The notes: generated by a model not told the origin, from the letters alone. 64,000 bases of DNA from Streptomyces paludis (GCF_003344965.1 NZ_CP031194.1:1612001-1676000), one strand, 5' to 3'; positions 9,190-18,446 are shown, counted from the first letter of the stretch. Numbers and translations: made by a program.

Positions 9190-10211
9190 GTATCTCCCTG
9201 CTTGCGGAGGACTCGCCGGTAGACCGCGGCGAAGAGCATCAGGAGGACGAGGATCAGCACGCCCCAGGTGGAGGACTGCGCGTAGTCGCGCGGGCTGATC
9301 TCGAAGGAGAACTTGTACGCCTGGGTGACCAGGATCTGGGTCGCCTCACCGGGCCCGCCCCGGGTGAGCAGGAAGATCACCGGGAACATGTTGAACGTCC
9401 AGATGGTGGAGAGCAGGATCACGGTCGTGCTGACCGGCCGCAGCCCCGGCATCGTGATGTGACGGAACCGCTGCCGGGCGTTCGCGCCGTCCATCTCGGC
9501 GGCCTCGTACATCTCCCCGGAGATGGACTGGAGCCCGCCGAGCAGCGCGACCATCATGAAGGGGACACCGAGCCAGACGTTGACGGCAATGACCGAGAAC
9601 TTGGCCCAGGTGGGGTCGTTGAGCCAGGGCACGGCGTCGATGCCGCCGCCCGCCAGCAGCTTGTTCAGGAGGCCGCGGTCCTCGTTGTAGAGAAAGCGCC
9701 AGGCGAAGACGGAGACGAAGCCCGGCACGGCCCAGGGCAGGATCAGCAGCATCCGGTAGAGGGAGCGGCCGGCGATCCGGCGGTTGAGCAGGGTCGCGAG
9801 CCCGAGGCCCAGCGCGAAGGTGACGGAGACGCAGGAGACCGTCCACACCAGCGTCCAGCCGAGCGTGCCCAGGAACTGACTGCCCGTCAGAGCGTCGGTG
9901 TAGTTGTCGAGTCCGACGAACTCGTACGTCGCGGGGAGGTGGTTGACCCCGATGTTCCGCTCGACGTTGCGTTCGTTGGCGTCGGTGAGCGACAGATAGA
10001 CGCCGCGCAGCAGCGGGTATCCGATGATCACGCCGATCACGACGACGACGGGGGCGACCATCGTCCAGGCGTACCAGTGGACCGAGAGCGCGCGCCGGAG
10101 CCCGCCGGGGGGCCGGGTCTTCCCGGCCGGGCCGCCGGCGCCGCGGCTCCGGCCGCGGACGGGGGTGCCGTCCGCCGCCGGAGCCACGGACGGGCCGGTG
10201 TGGACAGCCAT
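9183..10211 (-). CDS. malF: Maltose/maltodextrin ABC transporter permease MalF
   Basis: The product is 342 residues, starting one nucleotide beyond the malE stop codon. A cytoplasmic Gly/Pro/Arg-rich N-terminus (~40 residues) precedes six TM segments. The EAA loop reads YEAAEMDGANARQRFRHITM, with the conserved Glu-Ala-Ala...Gly spacing. The tight spacing with malE and the 7-nt overlap with malG indicate one translationally linked transcript. It is the partner permease of MalG. Confidence 0.93.
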   Translation of the reverse strand: MAVHTGPSVAPAADGTPVRGRSRGAGGPAGKTRPPGGLRRALSVHWYAWTMVAPVVVVIGVIIGYPLLRGVYLSLTDANERNVERNIGVNHLPATYEFVGLDNYTDALTGSQFLGTLGWTLVWTVSCVSVTFALGLGLATLLNRRIAGRSLYRMLLILPWAVPGFVSVFAWRFLYNEDRGLLNKLLAGGGIDAVPWLNDPTWAKFSVIAVNVWLGVPFMMVALLGGLQSISGEMYEAAEMDGANARQRFRHITMPGLRPVSTTVILLSTIWTFNMFPVIFLLTRGGPGEATQILVTQAYKFSFEISPRDYAQSSTWGVLILVLLMLFAAVYRRVLRKQGDTW

Positions 10212-10212
10212 G

Positions 10213-11487
10213 CTACTTCCAGCCCTTGAGGAGCTTGCGGTACGCGTCGCCGGTCGACGTGACGCCCTTCTCCGGGGTGGTCTGGCCGGTGAGGACCTTG
10301 GTGTACTCGGTGACGAGCGGCGCGAACAGGCTGCCGGTCTCCGGGATCCAGGGGCGCTCGATGGCCTTGTCCACGACGGGCTTGAAGAAGCCGACGATCT
10401 CGTTCTTCGCGACCTCGGGGCGCTCGTAGACGGAGGTACGGGTCGGGAGCAGGCTCAGCTCCTCGGCGACCTTGGCCTGGCTCTCGGCTGACGTCATGTA
10501 CGCGGTGAAGGCGTAGGACGCGTCGAGGTTCTTGGAGCCGGCGTACACCGCGAGGTTGTGGCCGCCCTGCGGGGCGCCCTGGGCGACGGATCCGGCCGGT
10601 ACGGGCGCGATGCCGAGGTTGGCCTTGTCCTTGAACTGCGCGCCGCCGTAGGTGTCGGCGACGGCCCACGGGCCGTTGATGATCATCGCGACATCGCCGT
10701 CCTTGAACGACGCCTGCATGTTCTCCCAGCCGTCGGTGGCGTCGGTCTTGGCGGCGCCGGAGTCGACGAGGTCCTTGACGACGGCCATGGCCTTGGCGCC
10801 GGCGGGGTCGTCCACGGTGACGGTCTTCGACGCGGCGTCGACCAGATTGCCGCCCTCGCCGTAGAGGAACGACAGGAACCAGTAGGCGTCGTCGCCGCGC
10901 AGATAGAGGCCGGTCTTGCCGGTCTTTTCCTTGATCTTCTTCGAGACGCTCTTCAACTCGGCGACGGTGCCGGGCACTTCGACACCCGCCTCCTTGAAGA
11001 TCTTCTTGTTGTAGAAGATGCCCATGGAGTCGATGACCTGCGGCGCCGCGTACGTCTTGCCGGCGTACTTCGTCGAGGCGGCGGCCTGCGGCAGGAAGTC
11101 CTTCTCGTCCTTGAGCGCGGGGGTGCCGTCCAGCGGCGCGAGATAGCCGAGGTCGGCGAACTCGGGGGTCCAGGCGACCTCGGAGCGGATGACGTCGGGG
11201 GCGCCGGAGCCGGACTGCGCGGCGTTCTTGAACTTGTTCTGGGCGTCACCGAAGGGCACGTTGACGTAGTTGACCTTGACCTTCGGGTGCTGGGCGGTGA
11301 AGCCCTCGGCCAGCTTCTTGAAGACCTTGTCCTCGCTGCCGACGGTCGAGGTGTCCCACCAGGTGACCGTCCCCGACAGCTCACCGCCCTTGCCACCGGC
11401 GCTTCCTGAGTCGCCGTCACTTCCGCAGGCGGTCGCCGCGAGGGCCAGGATCGCGGCCAGGGCGGTGGCCGTTATGCCACGTCGCAT
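10213..11487 (-). CDS. malE: Maltose/maltodextrin-binding lipoprotein MalE
   Basis: The product is 424 residues from the ATG at 11487 (MRRGITATAL), chosen because a GAAGGAG ribosome site lies 6-7 nt before it and the signal peptide starts there. The open frame extends 97 codons upstream, but that part is intergenic regulatory DNA. The lipobox LAATAC places the lipidated Cys at residue 21. The mature protein has the cluster-1 solute-binding pattern (GTVTWWDTSTVGSEDKVFKK ... VIDSMGIFYNKKIFKEAG ... MIINGPWAV). It captures maltodextrins and delivers them to MalFG. First gene of the operon, preceded by MalR-type repeats. Confidence 0.95.
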   Translation of the reverse strand: MRRGITATALAAILALAATACGSDGDSGSAGGKGGELSGTVTWWDTSTVGSEDKVFKKLAEGFTAQHPKVKVNYVNVPFGDAQNKFKNAAQSGSGAPDVIRSEVAWTPEFADLGYLAPLDGTPALKDEKDFLPQAAASTKYAGKTYAAPQVIDSMGIFYNKKIFKEAGVEVPGTVAELKSVSKKIKEKTGKTGLYLRGDDAYWFLSFLYGEGGNLVDAASKTVTVDDPAGAKAMAVVKDLVDSGAAKTDATDGWENMQASFKDGDVAMIINGPWAVADTYGGAQFKDKANLGIAPVPAGSVAQGAPQGGHNLAVYAGSKNLDASYAFTAYMTSAESQAKVAEELSLLPTRTSVYERPEVAKNEIVGFFKPVVDKAIERPWIPETGSLFAPLVTEYTKVLTGQTTPEKGVTSTGDAYRKLLKGWK

Positions 11488-11552
11488 ACGAACTCCTTCA
11501 ACTGCCGTACCGCTCCGTCGCGGCGCCGGGTCGGTAGGTGAAGTTAACAGCG

Positions 11553-11593
11553 ATGCAAGAACGCCGAAAGACCTTGCGGAAGATTTCTGCAAG
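11553..11593. promoter_or_regulatory. MalR operator cluster on the malE side
   Basis: Three copies of a CTTGC-type heptamer lie 66-106 bp upstream of the malE start: ATGCAAG at 11553-11559 (minus-strand CTTGCAT), CTTGCGG at 11573-11579 on the plus strand, and CTGCAAG at 11587-11593, which is a perfect CTTGCAG on the minus strand. CTTGCAG direct repeats are the published recognition element of Streptomyces MalR (known from S. coelicolor malE). Repression of malEFG-aglA by MalR is inferred. Confidence 0.75.
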
Positions 11594-11697
11594 AAGTGCC
11601 GATCGTTACCGGGGTGTGTCCCCTGCGTGCGTTGGCGAGTGTTGGCCAATCCCTTGACTCGCAGACCAAGAGCTGGCAGGGAGATCGGTGACGGATC

Positions 11698-11722
11698 CGC
11701 AAGATCTTGCAAGAGCTTGCTG
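11698..11722. promoter_or_regulatory. MalR operator cluster on the malR side
   Basis: CGCAAG (minus-strand CTTGCG, 11698-11703), CTTGCAA (11706-11712) and CTTGCTG (11716-11722) lie close together, the last two as direct repeats spaced 10 bp, one helical turn. The cluster is about 60 bp before the malR ATG and well separated from the malE-side cluster. It suggests autoregulation of malR and possibly looping between clusters. Confidence 0.65.
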
Positions 11723-11782
11723 CCCCGACCGGACACCATGCGTGGTGGGCAATCCGACACCCGCCCGGTACAGTCCACTCAC

Positions 11783-12835
11783 ATGACCGCACGGCTTGCC
11801 GATATCGCAGCTCAGGCGGGGGTCAGCGAAGCGACGGTCAGCCGCGTTCTGAACGGCAAACCCGGGGTTGCCGCGACCACCCGCGAGTCCGTACTCGCCG
11901 CGCTCGATGTGCTCGGATACGAACGCCCCGTACGTCTGCGCCGCCGCAGCGCGGGGCTGGTCGGGCTGATCACCCCCGAGCTGGAGAACCCGATCTTCCC
12001 CGCGCTCGCCCAGGTCATCGGCCAGGCGCTGACCCGCCAGGGCTACACCCCGGTGCTGGCGACCCAGACCCCCGGCGGCTCGACCGAGGACGAGCTGACG
12101 GAGATGCTCGTCGAACGGGATGTCTCCGGCATCATCTTCGTCTCCGGGCTGCACGCCGACACCTCCGCCGACATGCGGCGCTACGAGAAACTGGGCGCCC
12201 AGGGCGTGCCGTTCGTCCTGGTGGACGGCTTCTCGCCGAAGGTACGGGCGCCGTTCATCTCCCCCGACGACCGCGCCGCCGTCCGGCTCGCGGTGACCCA
12301 TCTCGTCTCGCTCGGCCACCAGCGGATCGGCCTCGCGGTCGGCCCCCGGCGGTTCGTCCCCGTACTCCGCAAGATCGAGGGGTTCCGTACGGTCGTACCG
12401 GAGCTGCTCGGGCTCTCCGCCGAGGAGACCGAGGAGCTGATCCAGCAGTCGCTGTTCACCCTGGAGGGCGGCCAGGCGGCGGCCTCGGCGCTGATCGAGC
12501 GCGGCTGTACGGCGGTGGTGTGCGCGAGCGACATGATGGCGCTCGGCGCGATCAGGGCCGCGCGCCGGCTCGGTCTGGAGGTGCCCAGGGATCTGTCGGT
12601 CGTCGGTTTCGACGACTCGCCCCTCATAGCGTTCACCGATCCGCCGCTGACGACCGTCCGCAAGCCGGTGCCGGCGATGGGCCAGGCCGCGGTACGCACG
12701 CTCCTGGAGGAGATCGGCGGGACACCCGCGCCGCACAGCGAATTCGTGTTCATGCCGGAACTGGTCGTGCGCGGTTCCACCGCCTCGGGCCCGGTCCCCG
12801 GAATCCCGGGTACCGCGGGAGGAACGCGTACCTGA
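11783..12835 (+). CDS. malR: LacI-family maltose-operon repressor MalR
   Basis: The product is 350 residues from the ATG at 11783 (MTARLADIAAQAGVSEATVS); the frame is open far upstream, but the LacI helix-turn-helix begins exactly here. The HTH plus hinge are VSEATVSRVLNGKPGVA and LDVLGYERP. The periplasmic-binding-protein-like sensor domain follows (VGLITPELENPIFPALAQ ... VVCASDMMALGAIRAARRLG ... SVVGFDDSPLIAF). It is divergent from malE and is the expected repressor of malEFG-aglA, released by maltodextrin-type inducers (family knowledge). There is no obvious ribosome site directly before the ATG, so the mRNA may be nearly leaderless. Confidence 0.94.
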   Translation: MTARLADIAAQAGVSEATVSRVLNGKPGVAATTRESVLAALDVLGYERPVRLRRRSAGLVGLITPELENPIFPALAQVIGQALTRQGYTPVLATQTPGGSTEDELTEMLVERDVSGIIFVSGLHADTSADMRRYEKLGAQGVPFVLVDGFSPKVRAPFISPDDRAAVRLAVTHLVSLGHQRIGLAVGPRRFVPVLRKIEGFRTVVPELLGLSAEETEELIQQSLFTLEGGQAAASALIERGCTAVVCASDMMALGAIRAARRLGLEVPRDLSVVGFDDSPLIAFTDPPLTTVRKPVPAMGQAAVRTLLEEIGGTPAPHSEFVFMPELVVRGSTASGPVPGIPGTAGGTRT

Positions 12836-12931
12836 GGAGCCGGGAACTCGTACCTGGGTAGGAGCGAATGCGCCGGGAACAGGACCGAGGGATGATCGGT
12901 CGAGGGCCCGAATCTGGCAGACTTTCCCACC

Positions 12932-13870
12932 ATGGGTGAATCCACCGTGAACGCACAGGAAAGCCGAACGGCCACTCCTCCGTCACCCATCCCTGACGGG
13001 GCGGCCAGCCCGGCGGCGACCGACGGGACGGCCGACGAGGCGACCGGCATCACGCCCGGCCGGCGCCGGTACGGGCTCCCGCGCCAGGCGCTCCAGCGCC
13101 TGCGGACCCCCCGCCGCCCGCGCATCTGGTTCGAGATCCTCCTGATCGCGGTGAGTTACTACACCTACTCACTGATCCGTAACGCCGTTCCGGAACAGAA
13201 GGTGAAAGCGCTCAGTAACGCGGACTGGATCTGGCGCACGGAACATACGCTCGGCATTGCGGTGGAACGTTCGATCAATCACGCGGTGGATTCGGTGACG
13301 TGGTTGATCATCGGCATGAACTACTACTACGCGACCTTGCATTTCATTGTCACGATCGGCGTACTGGTCTGGCTTTTCCGGAGCCATCCCGGCCGTTACG
13401 CGGCGACCCGCCTGGTGCTCTTCTCGACCACCCTGGTGGCCCTGCTCGGTTACTACCTGTATCCGCTGGCACCGCCGCGCCTCATGCCCGGGCTGGGCTT
13501 CATCGACACCGTCGCCCACCACGAGACCTGGGGCTCGATGGCCTCCGGCAACCTCAAGAACATGTCGAACCAGTACGCCGCGATGCCGTCGATGCACATC
13601 GGCTGGTCGCTCTGGTGCGGGCTGACCATCTTCGCGCTCGCCAAGGCGCCCTGGGCGAGGATCCTCGGTCTGCTCTACCCGGCGGCCACCCTGGTGGTGA
13701 TCGTCGCCACCGCCAACCACTTCTGGCTGGACGCCGTGGGCGGCATGATCTGCCTGGCGTTCGGCTTCGCCGTCTCGGCCCTCTGGTACGGCGCGCTGCC
13801 GTACCGTCTGCCACGCCGGGTCGCGACAGGGCGCCCGGAACGCCCCGCCGGGAGACGCGCGGCGTACTGA
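12932..13870 (+). CDS. PAP2-superfamily membrane phosphatase/transferase
   Basis: The product is 312 residues. A ~70-residue polar N-terminus precedes about six TM segments. The three PAP2 signature regions are present in the aureobasidin/inositol-phosphotransferase-like variant: LYPLAPPRLMPG (~178-189), AAMPSMHIGWSLW (~213-225) with the catalytic His, and ANHFWLDAVGG (~260-270) with the second His and Asp. It probably acts on a lipid phosphate or transfers a phospho-head-group at the membrane; the substrate is unknown. It is read in the same direction as malR but about 100 bp away, and is followed 22 nt later by a lipoprotein gene. Confidence 0.88.
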   Translation: MGESTVNAQESRTATPPSPIPDGAASPAATDGTADEATGITPGRRRYGLPRQALQRLRTPRRPRIWFEILLIAVSYYTYSLIRNAVPEQKVKALSNADWIWRTEHTLGIAVERSINHAVDSVTWLIIGMNYYYATLHFIVTIGVLVWLFRSHPGRYAATRLVLFSTTLVALLGYYLYPLAPPRLMPGLGFIDTVAHHETWGSMASGNLKNMSNQYAAMPSMHIGWSLWCGLTIFALAKAPWARILGLLYPAATLVVIVATANHFWLDAVGGMICLAFGFAVSALWYGALPYRLPRRVATGRPERPAGRRAAY

Positions 13871-13892
13871 TCTCTCCACCACAGGAGTCGTC

Positions 13893-14489
13893 TTGGCACC
13901 CCGCCCGGAAACCGGCCGCTACGGCCGCTGCGCCGCACTGCTGCTGTCACTGATAACGGCGACCGGAGCCCTCACCGGCTGCGACCTTCTGGACGCCGCG
14001 CTGGACCGGGGCTGCGAGGACAGCAAGAGCCGGATCGAGGAGGCGGAGTCGTACAGCATCCTCGGCTCCCACCCGGAGGGCGCCATCGTGCCGAAGGGCT
14101 TCGAGGACATCGACTCCGGCTGCTGGGCGGACAGCGGCGACGCGTGGGTGTACGCCAACCAGATCTATGTGTTCCCCGGAGACAGGGGCGACAAGACGGA
14201 CGTGACCGAGTACTACCGGGAGGCGGCGAAGCGCGACGGCTGGAAGCTGTTCGGCGCCTACGATCCCGCCGGCTCAGGGAATCGGGCGAAACCGGGGGAA
14301 CCGGCGGATCTGTGCTTCACCCTCGGCAAGGAGGACAAGAGCACGATACTGAACGTCGCGTTCGGGAGCGGGGACGAACTCACTCTCAGCGAAGAGCGCA
14401 AGCCCGGGACCGAATTCAGCTCGGGTCACGGCTACCGCGTGACCATCGACTCCACGGCCGACGGCTCCCCGAACGGCTGCCCGGACTGA
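13893..14489 (+). CDS. Putative lipoprotein, function unknown
   Basis: The product is 198 residues from a TTG codon at 13893 with a good AGGAG site 5 nt before it; no ATG fits. The lipobox ALTGC places the lipidated Cys at residue 30. The mature domain has several cysteines (GCED, SGCWAD, DLCFTL, NGCPD) that could form disulfides outside the membrane. It lies 22 nt after the PAP2 gene and is likely cotranscribed with it. No family recognised with certainty. Confidence 0.78.
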   Translation: MAPRPETGRYGRCAALLLSLITATGALTGCDLLDAALDRGCEDSKSRIEEAESYSILGSHPEGAIVPKGFEDIDSGCWADSGDAWVYANQIYVFPGDRGDKTDVTEYYREAAKRDGWKLFGAYDPAGSGNRAKPGEPADLCFTLGKEDKSTILNVAFGSGDELTLSEERKPGTEFSSGHGYRVTIDSTADGSPNGCPD

Positions 14490-14543
14490 AGCGCCCTCCC
14501 CGCCGGCGCCCCCGCCGGAACGGCGGCCGTGAACATCGTCAAT

Positions 14544-14577
14544 GCCGCCGACAGTGACCTGGAGATCTGTCGGCGGC
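14544..14577. terminator. Bidirectional hairpin between lipoprotein gene and glnE
   Basis: A perfect 11-bp stem (GCCGCCGACAG / CTGTCGGCGGC) with a 12-nt loop sits in the 138-bp gap between two convergent genes and can serve both. Confidence 0.7.
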
Positions 14578-14627
14578 CTGCGGCCGTAGACCGTGTGGAG
14601 CGTCCGGCGGACGGGCCGGGCAGCCCC

Positions 14628-17600
14628 TCACCCCGTCCCGTAGAACAGCTTGTCCACCACCGCGCGCGCCCGGCGCGTCGTGCGGCGGTAGTCCTCCAGC
14701 ATGTCCCCGCTGTACGAGGCGGGCGCGGCCGGCGGCCGGGTGCCCTGGGGGGTGGTGGGGCCCGGCGCGTAGCCCAGGTAGCGGCCCATCGCGCCCAGTT
14801 CGCGGGCGTCCGAAGGGAACGTGTCGCCCGGGCGGCCCCGTACCAGCATCGCGCCGTTGCGCACCCGGGTCGCCAGCACCCACGCGTCGTCGAGGATCCG
14901 GGCGTCCTCCGGCGCGAGCAGGCCCGCCGCGCCGGCCGCCACCAGGGCCGCGCGGGTGCGGGTGGTGCGCAGGGCGGGCACCGCGTGGCCGTGGCGCATC
15001 TGGAGGAGCTGGACGGTCCACTCGACGTCGGAGAGCCCGCCCCGGCCCAGCTTGGTGTGGAGCGTACGGTCCGCGCCGCGCGGCAGCCGCTCGGTCTCCA
15101 TGCGCGCCTTGAGCCGGCGGATCTCCCGTACCGCCTCCTCGCCGAGGCCCTCGGCCGGATAGCGCAGCGGATCGATCAGCTCGATGAAGCGGCGGCCCAG
15201 CTCGGCGTCGCCCGCCATCGGCTCGGCGCGCAGCAGCGCCTGGCTCTCCCACCCCAGCGACCAGCGGCGGTAGTACGCGGCGTACGAGGCGAGCGTGCGG
15301 ACCATCGGGCCGCTCTTGCCCTCCGGACGGAGATCCGCGTCGATCAGCAACGGCGGTTCGGAGGACGGCACTTGGAGCAGCCGCCGCATCTCGGTCACCA
15401 CCGCGTTCGCCGCCTGGGCCGCCTCGTGCTCGCCGACGCCCTCGCGCGGCTCGTGGACGAAGAGGACGTCCGCGTCCGAGCCGTATCCCATCTCGTGCCC
15501 GCCGAACCGGCCCATGCCGATGACCGCGAACCGGGTCGGCAGTGTGTCGCCCCACTGGGTGCGTACGACGGCGCGCAGCGCGCCCGCGAGGGTGGCCGCG
15601 TTGAGATCGGTGAGCGCGTTCCCCACCCGGTCGACCAGCGCCCCGGGGTCCTTCTCGGCGGGGCTCTCCTCCGTACCGTACGAGCCGATGATGTCGGCGG
15701 CCGTCGTACGGAACAGCTCCCGCCTGCGCACCCCGCGCGCGGACTCGACCGCGCCCTCGGACGTGTCCGCGCGGCCGACCGCCGCGAGGACCTCCTGCTC
15801 CAGATGGTCCCGGCCGCGCGGGGTCAGCCCGTGGGGGTCGCCGAGCATGGCGACCGCCTCGGGCGCCCGCAGCAGCAGATCGGGGGCGAGCCGCCCGGCG
15901 GAGAGCACGCGCGCGAGGTTCTCGGCCGCGGCCCCCTCGTCGCGCAGCAGCCGCAGATACCAGGGCGTCTTGCCGAGCGCGTCCGAGACCTTGCGGAAGC
16001 CCAGGAGCCCGGCGTCGGGGTCGGCCGAGTCCGCGAACCAGCCGAGCAGCACCGGCAGCAGCGTCCGCTGGATCGCCGCCTTGCGGGTCACACCGGACGA
16101 CAGCGCCTCCAGATGGCGCAGCGCCGCCACCGGGTCCGCGTACCCGAGTGCCTCCAGCCGCTGGCCCGCCGCCTTCGGGGAGAGCCGGGTCTCGCCGGGC
16201 GCGAGCTGGGCGACGGCGTCGAGCAGCGGCCGGTAGAAGATCTTCTCGTGCAGCCGCCGGACGACGGAGGCGTGCCGCTTCCAGGCCCGGTTCAGCTCGG
16301 CGACCGGATCGCCGCGCAGCCCGAGCGAGCGCCCGAGCCGCCGCAGGTCCGCCTCGTCCTCCGGCACCAGGTGGGTGCGCCGGAGCCGGTAGAGCTGGAT
16401 CCGGTGCTCCATCGCGCGCAGGAAGCGGTACGCCTCGTCCAGCTGCGCCGCGTCCGTACGGCCCACATAGCCGCCCGCCGCGAGCGCGGCCAGCGCGTCG
16501 AGCGTGGAGCCGCCGCGCAGCGTGGGGTCACTGCGGCCGTGCACCAACTGGAGGAGCTGGACGGCGAATTCGACGTCGCGCAGTCCGCCGGGGCCGAGTT
16601 TCAGCTCGCGCTCCACCTGGCCCGGCGGGATGTTGTCGACGACCCGGCGGCGCATCTTCTGCACGTCGGGGACGAAGTGGTCGCGCTCGGCGGCCTGCCA
16701 GACCAGCGGGGATACGGCGTCGATGTAGCGCGCGCCGAGCGCCGGGTCCCCGGCGACCGCGCGGGCCTTGAGCAGGGCCTGGAACTCCCAGGTCTTGGCC
16801 CAGCGCTGGTAGTAGGCGAGATGGCTGCTGAGGGTCCGTACGAGCGGACCGTTGCGCCCCTCGGGCCTCAGATTGGCGTCGACCGGCCAGATCGTGCCCT
16901 CCATGTTGGACTCGGAGCAGATCCGCATCAGATGCGATGCCAGCCGGGTCGCCGCCCGGATGGCCCCGCCCTCGTCGACGGCGCCGTCCGCCGACTCGAC
17001 CGGCTCCCCGACGAAGATCACGTCCACGTCGGAGACGTAGTTCAGCTCGTGGCCGCCGCACTTGCCCATCGCGATGACCGCGAGCCGGCAGGCGGCGGCG
17101 TCCTCGGGGGCGGCGGCCTTGGCGATCGCGAGGGCCGCGCGCAGGGTCGCCGTCGCGAGGTCGGCCAGCTCGGCGGCGGCCTCGGCGACATCCGTCGTAC
17201 CGCAGACGTCCCTGGCCGCTATGGCCAGCAGGCTGCGGCGGTAGGCGATGCGCAGCGAGACGGGGTCGGTCGCCGCGGCGAGGACGCGCTCGAACTCGGC
17301 GACGCCCGGGTGCAGGTCCGCCGGCTCGTACGTCTCCAGGACGTGCCAGTCGCCGGGGTGCCGGGCCAGATGGTCACCGAGCGCCTCGGAGGCCCCCAGC
17401 ACCCCAAGCAGCCGGTCCCGCAGGGGCTTCGCCGTCACGACCGTGTCCAGCAGCACCCGCCGCTCGTCGGGGCGCTGCGCCTCGGTCAGCCGGACGAGCG
17501 AGCGCAGCGCGAGATCGGGGTCGGCGGCGCCGCCGAGGGCGTCGAGCAGCATGGGATCGGACCGTACGGGCGCCATCTCGGGCAGGTCGAGCAGCCGCTC

Positions 17601-17675
17601 GGCGGCGGACGGGTCGGTGAAGCCGTGCCGCAGCAGGCGGGTGAACGTACTGCTTCTGCGTCCCGGCAGTGCCAT
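14628..17675 (-). CDS. glnE: Bifunctional glutamine synthetase adenylyltransferase/adenylyl-removing enzyme
   Basis: The product is 1015 residues, the usual length for actinobacterial GlnE. It has the duplicated nucleotidyltransferase architecture: GKCGGHELNYVSDVDVIFV in the N-terminal (adenylyl-removing) half and GRFGGHEMGYGSDADVLFV in the C-terminal (adenylylating) half, each with the SDxD metal-binding motif. GLRDVEFAVQLLQL and GLSDVEWTVQLLQM are the matching second signatures. It sets the activity of GSI (GlnA) by adding or removing AMP on a Tyr in response to nitrogen status. The glnA target is not in the window; the GS-like GlnA2 lies 3 kb further on. Starts at the first Met of the conserved N-terminus. 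Confidence 0.96.
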   Translation of the reverse strand: MALPGRRSSTFTRLLRHGFTDPSAAERLLDLPEMAPVRSDPMLLDALGGAADPDLALRSLVRLTEAQRPDERRVLLDTVVTAKPLRDRLLGVLGASEALGDHLARHPGDWHVLETYEPADLHPGVAEFERVLAAATDPVSLRIAYRRSLLAIAARDVCGTTDVAEAAAELADLATATLRAALAIAKAAAPEDAAACRLAVIAMGKCGGHELNYVSDVDVIFVGEPVESADGAVDEGGAIRAATRLASHLMRICSESNMEGTIWPVDANLRPEGRNGPLVRTLSSHLAYYQRWAKTWEFQALLKARAVAGDPALGARYIDAVSPLVWQAAERDHFVPDVQKMRRRVVDNIPPGQVERELKLGPGGLRDVEFAVQLLQLVHGRSDPTLRGGSTLDALAALAAGGYVGRTDAAQLDEAYRFLRAMEHRIQLYRLRRTHLVPEDEADLRRLGRSLGLRGDPVAELNRAWKRHASVVRRLHEKIFYRPLLDAVAQLAPGETRLSPKAAGQRLEALGYADPVAALRHLEALSSGVTRKAAIQRTLLPVLLGWFADSADPDAGLLGFRKVSDALGKTPWYLRLLRDEGAAAENLARVLSAGRLAPDLLLRAPEAVAMLGDPHGLTPRGRDHLEQEVLAAVGRADTSEGAVESARGVRRRELFRTTAADIIGSYGTEESPAEKDPGALVDRVGNALTDLNAATLAGALRAVVRTQWGDTLPTRFAVIGMGRFGGHEMGYGSDADVLFVHEPREGVGEHEAAQAANAVVTEMRRLLQVPSSEPPLLIDADLRPEGKSGPMVRTLASYAAYYRRWSLGWESQALLRAEPMAGDAELGRRFIELIDPLRYPAEGLGEEAVREIRRLKARMETERLPRGADRTLHTKLGRGGLSDVEWTVQLLQMRHGHAVPALRTTRTRAALVAAGAAGLLAPEDARILDDAWVLATRVRNGAMLVRGRPGDTFPSDARELGAMGRYLGYAPGPTTPQGTRPPAAPASYSGDMLEDYRRTTRRARAVVDKLFYGTG

Positions 17676-17839
17676 GTGTCGCCGTCCGTCCCCTGTCCAC
17701 GCTCCGGATGTCCTCGCACTCCGGAAACCCTGCGACGGAGCCTAGCCCCGGCACCGATGAGTCGCGGCGACGGGCACGGTCAATACATGCGAAAGCCCGT
17801 ACACACGTCGGCACACACGGAACGAGAGGCGGCTGCCCC

Positions 17840-18382
17840 ATGTCCAAGGACTCCTCGCACCCCCCGGAGCACCCCCCGAAGGTCCCCCGCACCGAGCTGG
17901 ATCCCCGCTACGGCGACCCGGCGGCCGAGCCCCTGCCCTGGCCGCGGGCGGTGGAGCTGCTGGCCGGGGCCGAGGTCTTCTGGCTGACGACCGTACGGCC
18001 CGAGGGCCGCCCGCATGTCACCCCGCTGCTGGCCGTGTGGTGGGACGGCGCGCTGTACTTCTGCACCGGCGCGGACGAGCGCAAGGCCCGGAACCTCGCC
18101 CACTGCCCGGAGGTGGTCCTCACCACGGGCACGAACACCCTCCGCGCCGGCTGCGACCTGGTGGTCGAGGGTACGGCCGTACGCGTGGCCGACGAGGGCC
18201 GGCTGACCGCGCTGGCGGAGGCGTGGGAGGCCAAGTACGGCCCGGACTGGCATGTCGACGTACGGGAGGGGGCCTTCGTCGTCGGCGGCAGCCATCCGGC
18301 GCTGGTCTTCGCGGTCTTCCCCCGTACGGCCTTCGGCTTCGCCAAGGACCCGTACGGCCAGACGCGCTGGCGCTTCTCGTGA
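17840..18382 (+). CDS. Pyridoxamine 5'-phosphate oxidase-like (flavin/F420-binding split-barrel) protein
   Basis: The product is 180 residues from the ATG at 17840. After a Pro-rich ~25-residue N-terminus it has the split-barrel pattern AGAEVFWLTTVRPEGRPHVTPLLAVWWDG, LYFCTGADERKARNL and LTTGTNTLRAGCDLVVEG, typical of PNPOx-like proteins that bind FMN or coenzyme F420. The C-terminal FPRTAFGFAKDPYGQTRWRF is also typical of this subgroup. It may reduce small molecules; the cofactor cannot be decided from sequence. It is transcribed divergently from glnE. Confidence 0.87.
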   Translation: MSKDSSHPPEHPPKVPRTELDPRYGDPAAEPLPWPRAVELLAGAEVFWLTTVRPEGRPHVTPLLAVWWDGALYFCTGADERKARNLAHCPEVVLTTGTNTLRAGCDLVVEGTAVRVADEGRLTALAEAWEAKYGPDWHVDVREGAFVVGGSHPALVFAVFPRTAFGFAKDPYGQTRWRFS

Positions 18383-18446
18383 ATCGGCTTCGCGTGAATT
18401 GAGTGGCGGCGAGGGCGCCGTCCGGTCCAGGATGGCCGACCATGGG

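Noticed and set aside
10213..11778. Long 521-codon version of MalE
   Set aside because: The first 97 codons lie in the operator region; the signal peptide and ribosome site define the start at 11487.
14529..17987. An 1152-codon plus-strand open frame
   Set aside because: It is the antisense shadow of glnE, which has unmistakable family motifs.
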